From: Polaromonas sp. UBA5171
GTDB lineage: Bacteria > Pseudomonadota > Gammaproteobacteria > Burkholderiales > Burkholderiaceae_C
Length of the DNA stretch: 12,505 nt
NCBI GenBank assembly: GCA_002413395.1
Contig: DHWX01000043.1
Location: 344-12,848, forward strand
Direction: 5' to 3'
Part shown: in pieces, positions 4,536 to 12,505 of the stretch
Numbering within the stretch: the first letter of the stretch is position 1
Layout: each line of letters starts with the position of its first letter
Translations under genes and position numbers: made by a program
The notes under the pieces: model-generated
Databases searched by the model: none
What the model was told of the DNA's origin: nothing
What the model saw: the letters and a program-made list of their open reading frames with translations, nothing else

Positions 4536-6827
4536 TTACGCCGCAACTACAAATGATAACGATACTTGAGCTCCTTGCACCACGCCATCTGCCACGCGGT
4601 TCGAAATATCGACGCGCGCGCCATGTTCATCGGCAATTTTTTTGACTACCGCCAAGCCCAGGCCGGTCCCTCTGACCTTGGTGGTGACATAGGGCTCAAA
4701 GGCCCGCTTGAGGATGTGTTCGGGGAAACCGTCGCCGTGGTCGCGCACACTCAGGCGCACACGCCCGGCAGCCTGCAAGTACTCGGTTTTGACGGTGATG
4801 CAGCCATTGTCCTTGCCTTCCTGGGCATCCTGCGCGTTTTGCAGCAGGTTATGCATGACCTGGCGCAGCTGCTGGGCATCGCCCTTGACCAGCGGCGCTT
4901 TGGGGTCGAGCTCGGTGGTGATGGGCACCGCTGCCGCATGGGCGCTGGTGTTGTCGGCGAGGTAGAGTTGCATCACGTCGAAGATGAGCGCGTTAAGGTC
5001 AACCGGCTTGAGCTCAGCGGCGGGCAAGCGGGCGTAATCGCGAAATTCGTTGACAAGCCGCTTCATGGCATCGACCTGATCAACGATGGTTTTGACCGAC
5101 TTGGTGAGCAGCACCTGCTCGGGCTCACCAACTTTACCCGTGAGCTTCATTTCAAGACGCTCGGCCGACAGCTGAATCGGCGTTAGCGGATTCTTGATTT
5201 CGTGCGCCAGCCTGCGCGCCACTTCACCCCAGGCTTGGGCACGCTGGGCAGAAACCATTTCAGAGACGTCATCAAACACCAGCAAGAACTCTTCAGTGCC
5301 CGGCATTTTGGCACCGCGCGCAATCAGCGTGATAGCGTTGTCGGGCGCGCCGGGCGCGGTGGCATGGAGTTCAAACGACTGCTGCCAATGCTCCAGTGCA
5401 TGTGGCGAGCTGTCACTCAGGGAGGCGGAAAACTGGGCCAGCACATCCTTGGCAAAGGCCTGCAGGCCGGGCACTTCCCCGAGCGACTTGCCGTGGTAGG
5501 TGGCCAGCGGCACACGCAAAATCCGCGCTGCCCCCGGGTTGCTGGACTGAATGCCGCCCCGCACGTCAAGCACGATCACGCCAGCAGTGAGGTTATCCAG
5601 AATGGTTTGCAGGTTGGCGCGCGCGGCATCAACCTGGCTCATGCTTTGCTGCACGGCCGTGCGGGCATCGGCCAGTTGCTGGGTCATGTCGGCAAACGAA
5701 CGGGTCAGGCCCCCCAGTTCGTCCTTGCCTTGCAGCGCGGCCTTGGGCGTCAGGTCACCCAAGGCGACTTGTCTGACGCCTTCGGCCAGCACCAGCAACG
5801 GTTTGGCGAGCTGGTTGCCCAGGATAACGGCCAGCAGCACGGCACCGAACACGGCCAGAAACAGACTGAGCGTGAGCGTGCCGATATACATCTTGCGCAG
5901 GCCGCCGCGCGCCAGCGCGCGTTCCTGGTACTGGCGATTGGCCTCCTGAACGGCAATGGCATTGGCCACCAGACTTGCAGGCAACGTCCTGGTCACCTGC
6001 AAAAAGCGGGAATCGCCCAGCACACCGACATTCGGATTGTTCACCACGGCAATGGCCTTGATCCTCGGCACCATGCTGGCCGCGTCGCGCGCATCAGCCC
6101 CCAGCTCACCGTTGCCGCCGGGCACCACTTCGTCGATCCCTTCGATCTGGGTGATGACACGCTGGTTGCGCGCGCTGCGCAGCTGTTGCGTCGAGGGGCG
6201 CTCGGGCTGGAGCACAAAGCGCGTCTCCCCGGCGCTTCCGACCACCTGCCCCGATGCGCTCCAGAGCACCACATCGCTGGCTGCAAATTGGTCGCGCAGG
6301 CGTTCCAGCGCCAGGCCGGTCATGGCCTCCGGGGTTTCCGACAGTTGCGTGGCTGCCTGGCGCGTTTTGTTGGCCAAGTCAGTCGCCAGCGTGTCCAGTG
6401 TGGCGCGGCCCAGATTCAGGCCCGCCGCCAGCGCGCCTTCGACCTCCACGTCAAACCAGCTCTCAATGGAACGCGACACAAACTGGTACGACACGACATA
6501 AATCGTCAGGCCGGGCAGCAAGCCCACCAGCGCAAAAATGGCTGCCAGCTTGACCAGCAGGCGGCTGCCAAAGCGGCCATGGCGAAGGCGCAGTACCAGG
6601 CGCAGCACAATCCAGCCGATCACCAGCAGCAAAAGAACCGCCATGGCCACATTGAGCCAAAAAAGGAGTTCGAAATTGCGTTCGTACAACTGGCGGTTGC
6701 CGGTGGTCAAGGTCAGCAAAAACAGCAGCACCAGACCCATGGCCACCATGGCCACCATGCCGACACCGACAGTCCAGCGAAATGCCGCGCTGTTTCTGAT
6801 CGACGCGATGTTGCCCGGAGGGCTCAT
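4536..6827 (-). CDS. ntrY: Membrane sensor histidine kinase NtrY
   Basis: This 763-residue kinase has the NtrY layout. Three N-terminal membrane helices (about 18-40, 54-76, 91-113) come first, then a periplasmic region of about 200 residues and a fourth helix (about 315-337). Next are a HAMP domain (about 338-392), a PAS-like domain (about 404-520), a HisKA dimerisation domain with H542 in RRLAHEIKNPLTP, and a HATPase domain with VMHNLLQNAQDA, DHGDGF and GTGLGLAVVKKIADEHG. It should autophosphorylate on H542 and pass the phosphate to the NtrX-like D52. In other proteobacteria NtrYX responds to nitrogen or redox/respiratory state; the signal here is unknown. The start ATG (6827-6825) overlaps the DUF4390 stop in the form ATGA, with GGGGGTG upstream as ribosome binding site, so translation is likely coupled. 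Confidence 0.93.
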   Translation of the reverse strand: MSPPGNIASIRNSAAFRWTVGVGMVAMVAMGLVLLFLLTLTTGNRQLYERNFELLFWLNVAMAVLLLLVIGWIVLRLVLRLRHGRFGSRLLVKLAAIFALVGLLPGLTIYVVSYQFVSRSIESWFDVEVEGALAAGLNLGRATLDTLATDLANKTRQAATQLSETPEAMTGLALERLRDQFAASDVVLWSASGQVVGSAGETRFVLQPERPSTQQLRSARNQRVITQIEGIDEVVPGGNGELGADARDAASMVPRIKAIAVVNNPNVGVLGDSRFLQVTRTLPASLVANAIAVQEANRQYQERALARGGLRKMYIGTLTLSLFLAVFGAVLLAVILGNQLAKPLLVLAEGVRQVALGDLTPKAALQGKDELGGLTRSFADMTQQLADARTAVQQSMSQVDAARANLQTILDNLTAGVIVLDVRGGIQSSNPGAARILRVPLATYHGKSLGEVPGLQAFAKDVLAQFSASLSDSSPHALEHWQQSFELHATAPGAPDNAITLIARGAKMPGTEEFLLVFDDVSEMVSAQRAQAWGEVARRLAHEIKNPLTPIQLSAERLEMKLTGKVGEPEQVLLTKSVKTIVDQVDAMKRLVNEFRDYARLPAAELKPVDLNALIFDVMQLYLADNTSAHAAAVPITTELDPKAPLVKGDAQQLRQVMHNLLQNAQDAQEGKDNGCITVKTEYLQAAGRVRLSVRDHGDGFPEHILKRAFEPYVTTKVRGTGLGLAVVKKIADEHGARVDISNRVADGVVQGAQVSLSFVVAA

Positions 6828-7456
6828 TTATTGACACCCCCAATGCCAGCGGGAGAGTGTGACGGCGACGCGGGAGCTTGCAGCTTGAGCGACTCTTTTA
6901 CCTGCGCATCAATGGTCCATTCCCGTTGTCCAGACACGCCAATCTGAAACGGGCGCGGTAATTGCGACAGATCCAGTCGAAAACTGAAGTCGAGCCGGTG
7001 TGCGGCGTTCGGGTCCACCTCGGAGGCCTCGGCGATTTTCCAGCGGGCCAGATGCTGGATGCCCGACAAAGCCTCGGACAGGCTGTCGTAATTTTGATTG
7101 AGCGTGGCGCGCAGGCCGGCTGAACTGCTGATCAAGCCCGAGGACAGATTGACTCGCCAGCGACCCGTCAGGGGCTGGTAGGCCAGGCGCAAGGTGCGGG
7201 CGGCACTGGCCACGCGCGAGTCCGTCCAGTACCAGCGCTCACGGTAGAGGTCGGCCTCGATCACAAAAAACATCGGAATCCCCTTGAGCAGGGCATCTTC
7301 GACCACAGAGGAAATATCAAACCGCACGTCAGCAGACAGATAAATCCCGTCATCGGCATGCTCAATGCGCAACTGGGTAACCTCGGTGGTCATGGCCGCG
7401 CTTGGGCTGATCAGCAGCAACGCGCACAGCCAAAAACCCAGCAGGCAGCGCAGCAT
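6824..7456 (-). CDS. DUF4390 exported or membrane-anchored protein
   Basis: This protein has 210 residues from ATG 7456. It begins with a hydrophobic signal-like segment (MLRCLLGFWLCALLLISPSA), then a beta-rich domain: VTQLRIEHADDGIYLSADV, IPMFFVIEADLYRERWYW, RTLRLAYQPLTGRWRVN and a late FQIGVSGQREW. This is the DUF4390 pattern, a family of unknown function found mostly beside ntrYX in betaproteobacteria. ATG 7456 lies 4 nt after the rsmB stop and puts the signal sequence at the N-terminus. A longer in-frame start at 7510 would overlap rsmB and place 18 polar residues before the signal, so I prefer 7456. The protein probably acts in the periplasm. Its fixed place next to ntrY suggests a link to that sensor, but this is inference. 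Confidence 0.85.
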   Translation of the reverse strand: MLRCLLGFWLCALLLISPSAAMTTEVTQLRIEHADDGIYLSADVRFDISSVVEDALLKGIPMFFVIEADLYRERWYWTDSRVASAARTLRLAYQPLTGRWRVNLSSGLISSSAGLRATLNQNYDSLSEALSGIQHLARWKIAEASEVDPNAAHRLDFSFRLDLSQLPRPFQIGVSGQREWTIDAQVKESLKLQAPASPSHSPAGIGGVNK

Positions 7457-7460
7457 CAAG

Positions 7461-8885
7461 CTAAGCGTTGCGTTTTTCAAGGAGTGCGTAATAAAACCCG
7501 TCGTGCTCACTCTTCAAATTGTCCGGGAAGACGGTCGCTTTAGCGCCACTTTGGGGCAGTAAATGCCCTGGCGAGGGCATTAATAGCGCGTCGGTGTGGC
7601 GCGCAAGGAACGTTTGCAGTTGATTGTCGCCTTCCGCCCGAAAAACCGAGCAGGTGCAGTACAGCAGGTGCCCGCCGGATTTGAGCAAGGGCCACAGCGT
7701 TTTGAGCAGATGTGCCTGAATGCCTGCCAGTTGGGTGATGTCGCTTGGGCGGCGTAGCCAGCGCACATCGGGGTGGCGCCGTACGATGCCCGAGGCAGTA
7801 CAGGGCGCATCCAGCAGGATGGCGTCGTAAAGCCGACCGTTCCACCAAGCGTCGGGCTGACCCGCATCGCCCACCACAATATCCGCCTGAAGGCCCAGAC
7901 GCTGCAGGTTTTCCGCGATGCGCTCACAGCGGCGGGCGTCGATATCCAGTGCCGTCACCTCACAGTCCGCCAGTTCCAGTAAGTGCGCGGTCTTGCCACC
8001 TGGCGCGGCGCAGGCATCAAGAATCCTGAGACGGACGTTGCCCTTGCCAGTTGCGGGCAGTCCTTCGAGCAACAGTGGCGCGGCGAGCTGGGCCGCAGCG
8101 TCCTGCACTGAAAAATGCCCCTCGGCAAAGCCTGGCAGCGCGTTCACGGGGCGCGCCACAGCCAGAATCAGGCCGTGATTGCCCACTGGAGACGCTTCTA
8201 TATTAATAGCTGCAAGTTGCTGTAAATACCTGGCTTGAGTTGTTTTTCGTTCATTTATTCGCAAAATCAGCGAAGCTTGGGTGTTGTTGGCCTGCAAGAT
8301 GGCTTGCCAGTGCGCCGGGTGGTTCTTGCGGACCTGGTCTATCCACCATTGCGGGTGGTTCCAGACCGCTTGCGGATTTTTTTCAGTCAGCGCCTCTAGC
8401 GCGTCACGTTCGCGCAGAAAGCGGCGCAGGCAGCCATTGATGAAGCTGGCCTGATGCCGGGTGGCTTCGCTGCGTTTGGCCGCTTCAACGGTTTGATCGA
8501 CCAGGGTGTAGGCGGTGTACAAAGGCGTTTTGGGGGTGCCTAAATCTGAATTTTCCGACGGGCCGCCCCCAGAAAAGTCAGCCCCTTGGGGAGGCAGCGG
8601 AGTACGCGCAGCGACCAGCGTGGGGGTCATGCACGCGAGCGCCACGCAGAGCAGCGCATCAGCCTCAGGCGGTGGCGGGCGCTTGGCCAGTTGCTGGCGC
8701 AGGGCTTCGGCGCGGCCAAGCCAGCGCAGCGCATGAAAGCTGAGTGACTGAACGCCGGGCCGCAGGGCGTCCTCGACCTCTCCGAGCGCAGCCGTCATGG
8801 ACTGGCCGCCTCGAACAGCCATCAACACGGCGGCGGCCCCCTGAAGCTGTCGCCACAGGGGAACCTGAGTTGGGTTGTCTTGCAT
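7461..8885 (-). CDS. rsmB: 16S rRNA (cytosine967-C5)-methyltransferase RsmB
   Basis: This 474-residue enzyme makes m5C967 in 16S rRNA with S-adenosylmethionine. It has a NusB-like RNA-binding domain (about 5-165) and a Rossmann methyltransferase domain. Key motifs are the SAM loop DACAAPGGKTAHLLE (290-304), TALDIDARR (acidic end of beta-2), LLDAPCTASG with C362, and LLYCTCSVFRAEG with C412. These are the two cysteines of the RsmB/Nop2 family, C412 corresponding to the catalytic and C362 to the release cysteine. Residues 95-121 form a Pro/Gly/Ser-rich insertion in the NusB-like domain that breaks the usual LL..Y..F/YTLVDQ transition. Start ATG 8885 has TGGAAA 5 nt upstream and lies 15 nt after the small membrane ORF. 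It heads a compact run into DUF4390-ntrY-ntrX. In many bacteria rsmB follows fmt; no fmt is seen here. Confidence 0.95.
   Translation of the reverse strand: MQDNPTQVPLWRQLQGAAAVLMAVRGGQSMTAALGEVEDALRPGVQSLSFHALRWLGRAEALRQQLAKRPPPPEADALLCVALACMTPTLVAARTPLPPQGADFSGGGPSENSDLGTPKTPLYTAYTLVDQTVEAAKRSEATRHQASFINGCLRRFLRERDALEALTEKNPQAVWNHPQWWIDQVRKNHPAHWQAILQANNTQASLILRINERKTTQARYLQQLAAINIEASPVGNHGLILAVARPVNALPGFAEGHFSVQDAAAQLAAPLLLEGLPATGKGNVRLRILDACAAPGGKTAHLLELADCEVTALDIDARRCERIAENLQRLGLQADIVVGDAGQPDAWWNGRLYDAILLDAPCTASGIVRRHPDVRWLRRPSDITQLAGIQAHLLKTLWPLLKSGGHLLYCTCSVFRAEGDNQLQTFLARHTDALLMPSPGHLLPQSGAKATVFPDNLKSEHDGFYYALLEKRNA
8523..8607. repeat. Repeat-like insertion inside rsmB
   Basis: This GC-rich segment contains a near-palindromic CCCCTTGGGG core (8582-8591), a GCCGCCCCC run (8563-8570) and a CTGAATTTTCC stretch. 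It encodes rsmB residues of about 95-121 in frame. The translation (PPQGADFSGGGPSENSD) is low in complexity and unlike RsmB. The nucleotide pattern resembles short CCCCAAGGGG-type intergenic repeats that I recall from Comamonadaceae genomes. The edges are approximate. Confidence 0.45.
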
Positions 8886-8900
8886 CGGTTTCCAAAAAAA

Positions 8901-8984
8901 TCAAAAAATCTCGTAGGTCCGCGTCACCGTCCAAAAAACCAGCACGAAAAGCAGTGTGATCACAACAAGAGTACTCATGGACAC
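8901..8984 (-). CDS. 27-codon single-helix membrane protein upstream of rsmB
   Basis: This short ORF starts at GTG 8984, 6 nt after a strong AAGGAAG (8997-8991), and ends at TGA 8903-8901. An in-frame ATG two codons on (8978) is too far from that Shine-Dalgarno for best spacing. After a short N-terminus the protein is one hydrophobic stretch (LVVITLLFVLVFW) followed by a polar TVTRTYEIF tail, so it should be a single-pass inner-membrane peptide. It ends 15 nt before the rsmB start, so it belongs to the same transcript and may affect rsmB translation. I do not recognise the family. Good ribosome binding site and clean topology argue that it is real; its small size argues caution. Confidence 0.5.
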   Translation of the reverse strand: MSMSTLVVITLLFVLVFWTVTRTYEIF

Positions 8985-9100
8985 GGGCGGCTTCCTTGAA
9001 GCGAAGAGGAAACTGACTTCAGACCGGCGTTTTGACGGCAGCTTTTTCGGCTATTCTTCCAATGCCTGCTACGTTCAGACAGCAGCGGATCAACACGTCT
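8985..9100. other. Intergenic region between the rpoC terminator and the small membrane ORF
   Basis: It should contain the promoter of the rsmB operon, reading leftward. No convincing -35/-10 pair was found. A 25-residue GTG-started frame (9096-9019) exists on the minus strand but has no Shine-Dalgarno and was not called. Confidence 0.3.
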
Positions 9101-9137
9101 AAAAAAAAGCCCCACACCTTTTCGAGGTATGGGGCTT
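9101..9137 (-). terminator. Rho-independent terminator of rpoC
   Basis: On the minus strand AAGCCCCATACCT (9137-9125) pairs with AGGTGTGGGGCTT (9119-9107), 13 bp with one T-G wobble, over a 5-nt loop. The T-run 9108-9101 follows. It is 40 nt beyond the rpoC stop and closes the rpoBC transcript. Confidence 0.92.
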
Positions 9138-9177
9138 GTCGCCTTTCGGGGCCTCTGACGGCAAGCGCCAGGTCGGC

Positions 9178-12100
9178 TTACTCCGTGGCTGAGCTATCAC
9201 CCTCAGATTCAACCGGCACCGCCGCGGACTCCAGTTCGGCCGCTTCCGCCTCGGCAATGGCGCGGCGCTCGGCGTCGTCCATCAGGTCCTTGGCTTTGCG
9301 TGCCTCGTGATAGGCCATGCCGGTACCGGCAGGAATCAGGCGGCCAACGATCACGTTCTCTTTCAGGCCACGCAGTTCGTCGCGCTTGCCCATGATGGCA
9401 GCCTCGGTGAGCACGCGGGTGGTTTCCTGGAAGGAAGCCGCCGAGATGAATGAATCGGTGGACAGCGATGCCTTGGTAATTCCGAGCAGCAGGTTGCTGA
9501 AGGTCGCTGGCATCTTGCCTTCGGAGAGCAGGGCATCATTGGCATCAAGCATCGCAGAACGCTCGACCTGTTCGCCGGCGATGTAGCTGGAATCACCAAC
9601 GCTTTCGACGACCACCCGGCGCAACATCTGTCGAACAATCACTTCGATGTGCTTGTCGTTGATCTTCACCCCTTGCAGGCGGTACACGTCCTGCACTTCA
9701 TCGACGATGTAGCGGGCCAGTTCAGCCACGCCCAGCAGGCGCAGAATGTCTTGCGGGTCGGCCGGGCCATCGACAATCGATTCGCCCTTGTTCACCACCT
9801 GGCCTTCGTGCACCAGAATGTTCTTCTCCTTGGGCACGAGGTCTTCCCAGACCTTGCCTTCCGGATCAGTGATCTGCAAACGAACCTTGCCCTTGGTCTC
9901 TTTACCAAACGACACGGTACCGGTCATCTCGGCCAGCGTGCCCTTGTCTTTCGGCGTGCGGGCTTCGAACAGTTCGGCCACACGCGGCAGACCGCCGGTA
10001 ATGTCGCGGGTCTTCTGACCTTCGACCGGGATACGGGCCAGCACTTCGCCGGGACCCACATCCTGACCGTCTCGCACCTGCACCAGCGCGCCAATCTGGA
10101 AGCCGATGGTCACCGAGTGATCGGTGCCCGGAATCTTGACTTCATTGCCGCTGGCATCAATCAGCTTGACGTGAGGGCGAATCACCTTGGTCGCGCCGCG
10201 GCGCTTCGGATCGATCACCACCAGCGTGGACAGGCCCGTCACATCGTCCACCTGCCTGGCCACGGTGACGCCTTCTTCCACATTCTCGAACAGCACCTTG
10301 CCGGCGAATTCGGTAATGATGGGGCGCGTCAGCGGATCCCAGTTGGCCAGAATGGCGCCAGCCTTGATGGGCTGGTCGGCCTTGACCGTCAGGGTCGCGC
10401 CGTAAGGCACCTTGTGCCGCTCACGCTCGCGGCCATGCTCGTCATGAATGATAATCTCGCCGGAACGGGCAATCACGACCAGATCGCCTTTGCTGTTGGT
10501 CACATAGCGCATCGGCGCGTTAAAACCGATGGCACCGTTGGACTTGGCCTCGACGCTGGAGGCAATCGCGGCACGCGATGCGGCACCACCGATGTGGAAG
10601 GTCCGCATGGTCAGCTGCGTGCCGGGCTCGCCGATCGACTGCGCGGCGATGATGCCAACCGCCTCGCCGATGTTGATCAAGCCGCCGCGACCAAGGTCGC
10701 GGCCATAGCACTTGGCGCACAGGCCAAAGCGGGTTTCGCAGTTCAACGCGGTGCGCACCTTGACTTCGTCCACGCCAGCCGCTTCGAGTTCCTCGATCAG
10801 GTCTTCATCCAGCAGCACACCGGCCTGGGCCAGCACCGAACGATTCTCGGGGTGCATCACGTCTTCCGCCGTGGTGCGGCCAAGAATGCGGTCGCGCAGC
10901 GATTCGATCACTTCACCACCCTCAACGACGGCGCGCATGAGCGCGCCTTCTTGCGTGCCGCAGTCATCTTCGGTGACCACCAGATCCTGCACCACGTCGC
11001 ACAACCGCCGCGTGAGGTAACCAGAGTTGGCCGTTTTCAGTGCCGTGTCGGCCAGCCCCTTGCGGGCACCGTGAGTGGAGATGAAATACTCCAGCACGTT
11101 CAGGCCTTCCCTGAAGTTGGCGGTAATCGGCGTTTCAATGATGGAGCCGTCGGGCTTGGCCATCAAACCGCGCATGCCTGCCACCTGGCGAATCTGCGCC
11201 GCTGAGCCGCGGGCGCCGGAGTCTGCCATCATGTAGATGGAGTTGAACGATTCCTGATCGACTTCATTGCCGTGGCGGTCGATGACCTTCTCTTTGGAAA
11301 GCTGGGCCATCATGCCCTTGGAGACTTCGTCGCCTGACTTGCCCCAGATGTCCACCACCTTGTTGTAGCGTTCGCCTGCCGTGACCAGACCCGAGATGTA
11401 CTGCTGTTCGATCTCCTTGACCTCCTTCTGGGCCCGCGCAATGATGCTGTGCTTCTCCTTGGGCACCAGCATGTCTTCGATACAGATCGAGATGCCGGCC
11501 CGGGTGGCCAGTCGGAAGCCCGCTTGCAGCAACTTATCGGCAAACACCACGGTCTCTTTCAAGCCGCACTTGCGGAATGACACGTTGATGAGCTTGGAGA
11601 TTTCCTTTTTCTTCAACGCCTTGTTGATGTTGGAGAAAGGTAGCCCCTTGGGCAGGATTTCGGACAGCAGCGCTCGGCCTCCCGTGGTTTCCCACAGCTT
11701 GGTCGATGGCACAAATTCCCCGGTTTCCTTGTCCTTGGTCCACTCCGTCAGACGCACGCTGATGCGGGCGTTCAGGTCGAGCTCGCCCGCATCGAAGGCG
11801 CGGCGAACTTCACCGGTGTCGGAAAACACCAGGCCTTCGCCCTTGCCATTGGTACGGTCGCGGGTCGTGTAGTACAGACCCAGCACCACGTCTTGCGACG
11901 GAACAATGGAAGGCTCGCCGTTGGCAGGGAACAGGATGTTGTTCGAAGCCAGCATCAGCGTGCGGCATTCCATCTGCGCTTCGACAGACAGCGGCACGTG
12001 AACAGCCATCTGGTCACCGTCAAAGTCGGCGTTGAAGGCCGAGCAGACGAGGGGGTGCAACTGGATCGCCTTGCCTTCGATCAGGATGGGCTCAAAGGCC

Positions 12101-12505
12101 TGGATACCGAGCCGGTGCAGCGTAGGCGCACGGTTCAGCATCACGGGGTGCTCTTTGATGACCTCTTCCAGAATGTCCCACACCACGGGGGTGCCGGATT
12201 CGACTTCTTTTTTCGCAGCCTTGATGGTGGTGGCAATGCCACGCACTTCGAGCTGGGCGAAGATGAAAGGCTTGAACAGTTCCAGCGCCATCAGCTTGGG
12301 CAAACCGCACTGGTGCAGCTTGAGCGTCGGGCCCACGGTAATCACGGAGCGACCCGAGTAGTCGACGCGTTTGCCCAGCAAATTCTGGCGGAAACGGCCC
12401 GACTTGCCTTTGATCATGTCGGCCAGCGACTTGAGCGCGCGCTTGTTGGCACCCGTCATGGCTTTGCCACGGCGACCATTGTCAAGCAGCGAGTCCACCG
12501 CTTCC
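9178..12505 (-). CDS. rpoC: RNA polymerase beta' subunit, C-terminal 1109 codons (5' end outside the window)
   Basis: This is the beta' subunit of RNA polymerase, cut at the window edge. The frame is open to the last base, and the visible part begins at the EAVDSLLDNGRRGKA segment, about residue 310 of a roughly 1400-residue protein. Seen in order are the rudder and switch region (KSGRFRQNLLGKRVDYSGRS), the catalytic Mg site NADFDGDQMAVH (DFDGD codons at 12027-12013), and the secondary-channel and bridge-helix region (EYFISTHGARKGLADTALKT). Then come the second zinc site (DDCGTQ plus CETRFGLCAKCYG), the trigger loop (GTQLTMRTFHIGGAA), the long SI3 insert of proteobacteria and the conserved end ETTRVLTEAAIMGKRDELRGLKENVI. 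The C-terminal tail is short and acidic and ends in SSATE. The GTG at 12498 is an internal codon, not a start. No frameshift is visible. Confidence 0.98.
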   Translation of the reverse strand, partial: EAVDSLLDNGRRGKAMTGANKRALKSLADMIKGKSGRFRQNLLGKRVDYSGRSVITVGPTLKLHQCGLPKLMALELFKPFIFAQLEVRGIATTIKAAKKEVESGTPVVWDILEEVIKEHPVMLNRAPTLHRLGIQAFEPILIEGKAIQLHPLVCSAFNADFDGDQMAVHVPLSVEAQMECRTLMLASNNILFPANGEPSIVPSQDVVLGLYYTTRDRTNGKGEGLVFSDTGEVRRAFDAGELDLNARISVRLTEWTKDKETGEFVPSTKLWETTGGRALLSEILPKGLPFSNINKALKKKEISKLINVSFRKCGLKETVVFADKLLQAGFRLATRAGISICIEDMLVPKEKHSIIARAQKEVKEIEQQYISGLVTAGERYNKVVDIWGKSGDEVSKGMMAQLSKEKVIDRHGNEVDQESFNSIYMMADSGARGSAAQIRQVAGMRGLMAKPDGSIIETPITANFREGLNVLEYFISTHGARKGLADTALKTANSGYLTRRLCDVVQDLVVTEDDCGTQEGALMRAVVEGGEVIESLRDRILGRTTAEDVMHPENRSVLAQAGVLLDEDLIEELEAAGVDEVKVRTALNCETRFGLCAKCYGRDLGRGGLINIGEAVGIIAAQSIGEPGTQLTMRTFHIGGAASRAAIASSVEAKSNGAIGFNAPMRYVTNSKGDLVVIARSGEIIIHDEHGRERERHKVPYGATLTVKADQPIKAGAILANWDPLTRPIITEFAGKVLFENVEEGVTVARQVDDVTGLSTLVVIDPKRRGATKVIRPHVKLIDASGNEVKIPGTDHSVTIGFQIGALVQVRDGQDVGPGEVLARIPVEGQKTRDITGGLPRVAELFEARTPKDKGTLAEMTGTVSFGKETKGKVRLQITDPEGKVWEDLVPKEKNILVHEGQVVNKGESIVDGPADPQDILRLLGVAELARYIVDEVQDVYRLQGVKINDKHIEVIVRQMLRRVVVESVGDSSYIAGEQVERSAMLDANDALLSEGKMPATFSNLLLGITKASLSTDSFISAASFQETTRVLTEAAIMGKRDELRGLKENVIVGRLIPAGTGMAYHEARKAKDLMDDAERRAIAEAEAAELESAAVPVESEGDSSATE

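Noticed and set aside
5202..6947. 581-codon ORF on the + strand, antisense to ntrY
   Set aside because: The length is a by-product of high GC third positions in ntrY. The translation is rich in His, Gln, Arg and Gly without domains, while ntrY on the other strand has all kinase motifs.
9019..9096. 25-residue GTG-started ORF between rpoC terminator and the small membrane ORF
   Set aside because: No Shine-Dalgarno, no recognisable topology, and it starts only a few bases beyond the terminator T-run.
9649..11205. 518-codon ORF on the + strand, antisense to rpoC
   Set aside because: It is fully inside rpoC and has a His/Arg/Gly-rich shadow composition; rpoC is unmistakable.
12496..12498. Start codon of rpoC inside the window
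   Set aside because: The GTG is the internal Val of EAVDSLLDN; the frame is open to the window edge and the family extends about 310 residues upstream.

Overview
The right-hand 9 kb of the window is conserved chromosome of a GC-rich betaproteobacterium, most likely Burkholderiales of the Comamonadaceae type. This rests on the NtrY / DUF4390 / RsmB protein set, the class of tRNA-Phe and the codon use. The species cannot be fixed from the sequence alone. The left 3.5 kb is accessory DNA that looks like one end of an integrated mobile element.

Accessory part (1-3510, + strand genes): the 3' end of a small protein of unknown function (1-417); a short AlpA-like winged-helix/HTH protein (489-752); and a 668-residue primase-helicase (768-2774) that joins a PriCT-like domain, a TOPRIM-like domain and a RepA-type hexameric helicase. 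Directly after the helicase stop codon comes an array of CCGGACA motifs, direct first and then inverted (2776-2993), bordered by a 76% AT stretch (3001-3050). This is the layout of an iteron-type replication origin. The same 7-mer recurs in a 20-bp tandem repeat just upstream of the HTH gene. Two strong tandem rho-independent terminators (3109-3198) close the module. Beyond them lie a coding remnant (about 3264-3506) and, overlapping its last codons on the other strand, the 5' half of a class I tRNA with a GTA anticodon.

Boundary (3511-3800): an intact tRNA-Phe(GAA) on the minus strand, with its own -10 box and terminator. Its 3' end faces the element, the usual orientation for a tRNA-based attachment site.

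Backbone (3795-12505, all minus strand, so read right to left): the C-terminal 1109 codons of rpoC and its terminator; a 27-codon single-helix membrane ORF; rsmB; a DUF4390 exported protein; the sensor kinase ntrY; and ntrX. Spacing is tight (15 nt, 4 nt, a 4-nt ATGA overlap, then 66 nt), so the last five genes are probably one operon. NtrX here is short: receiver and Fis-type HTH are present but the sigma54 AAA+ domain is missing. RsmB carries a Pro/Gly-rich insertion that looks like an in-frame intergenic repeat.
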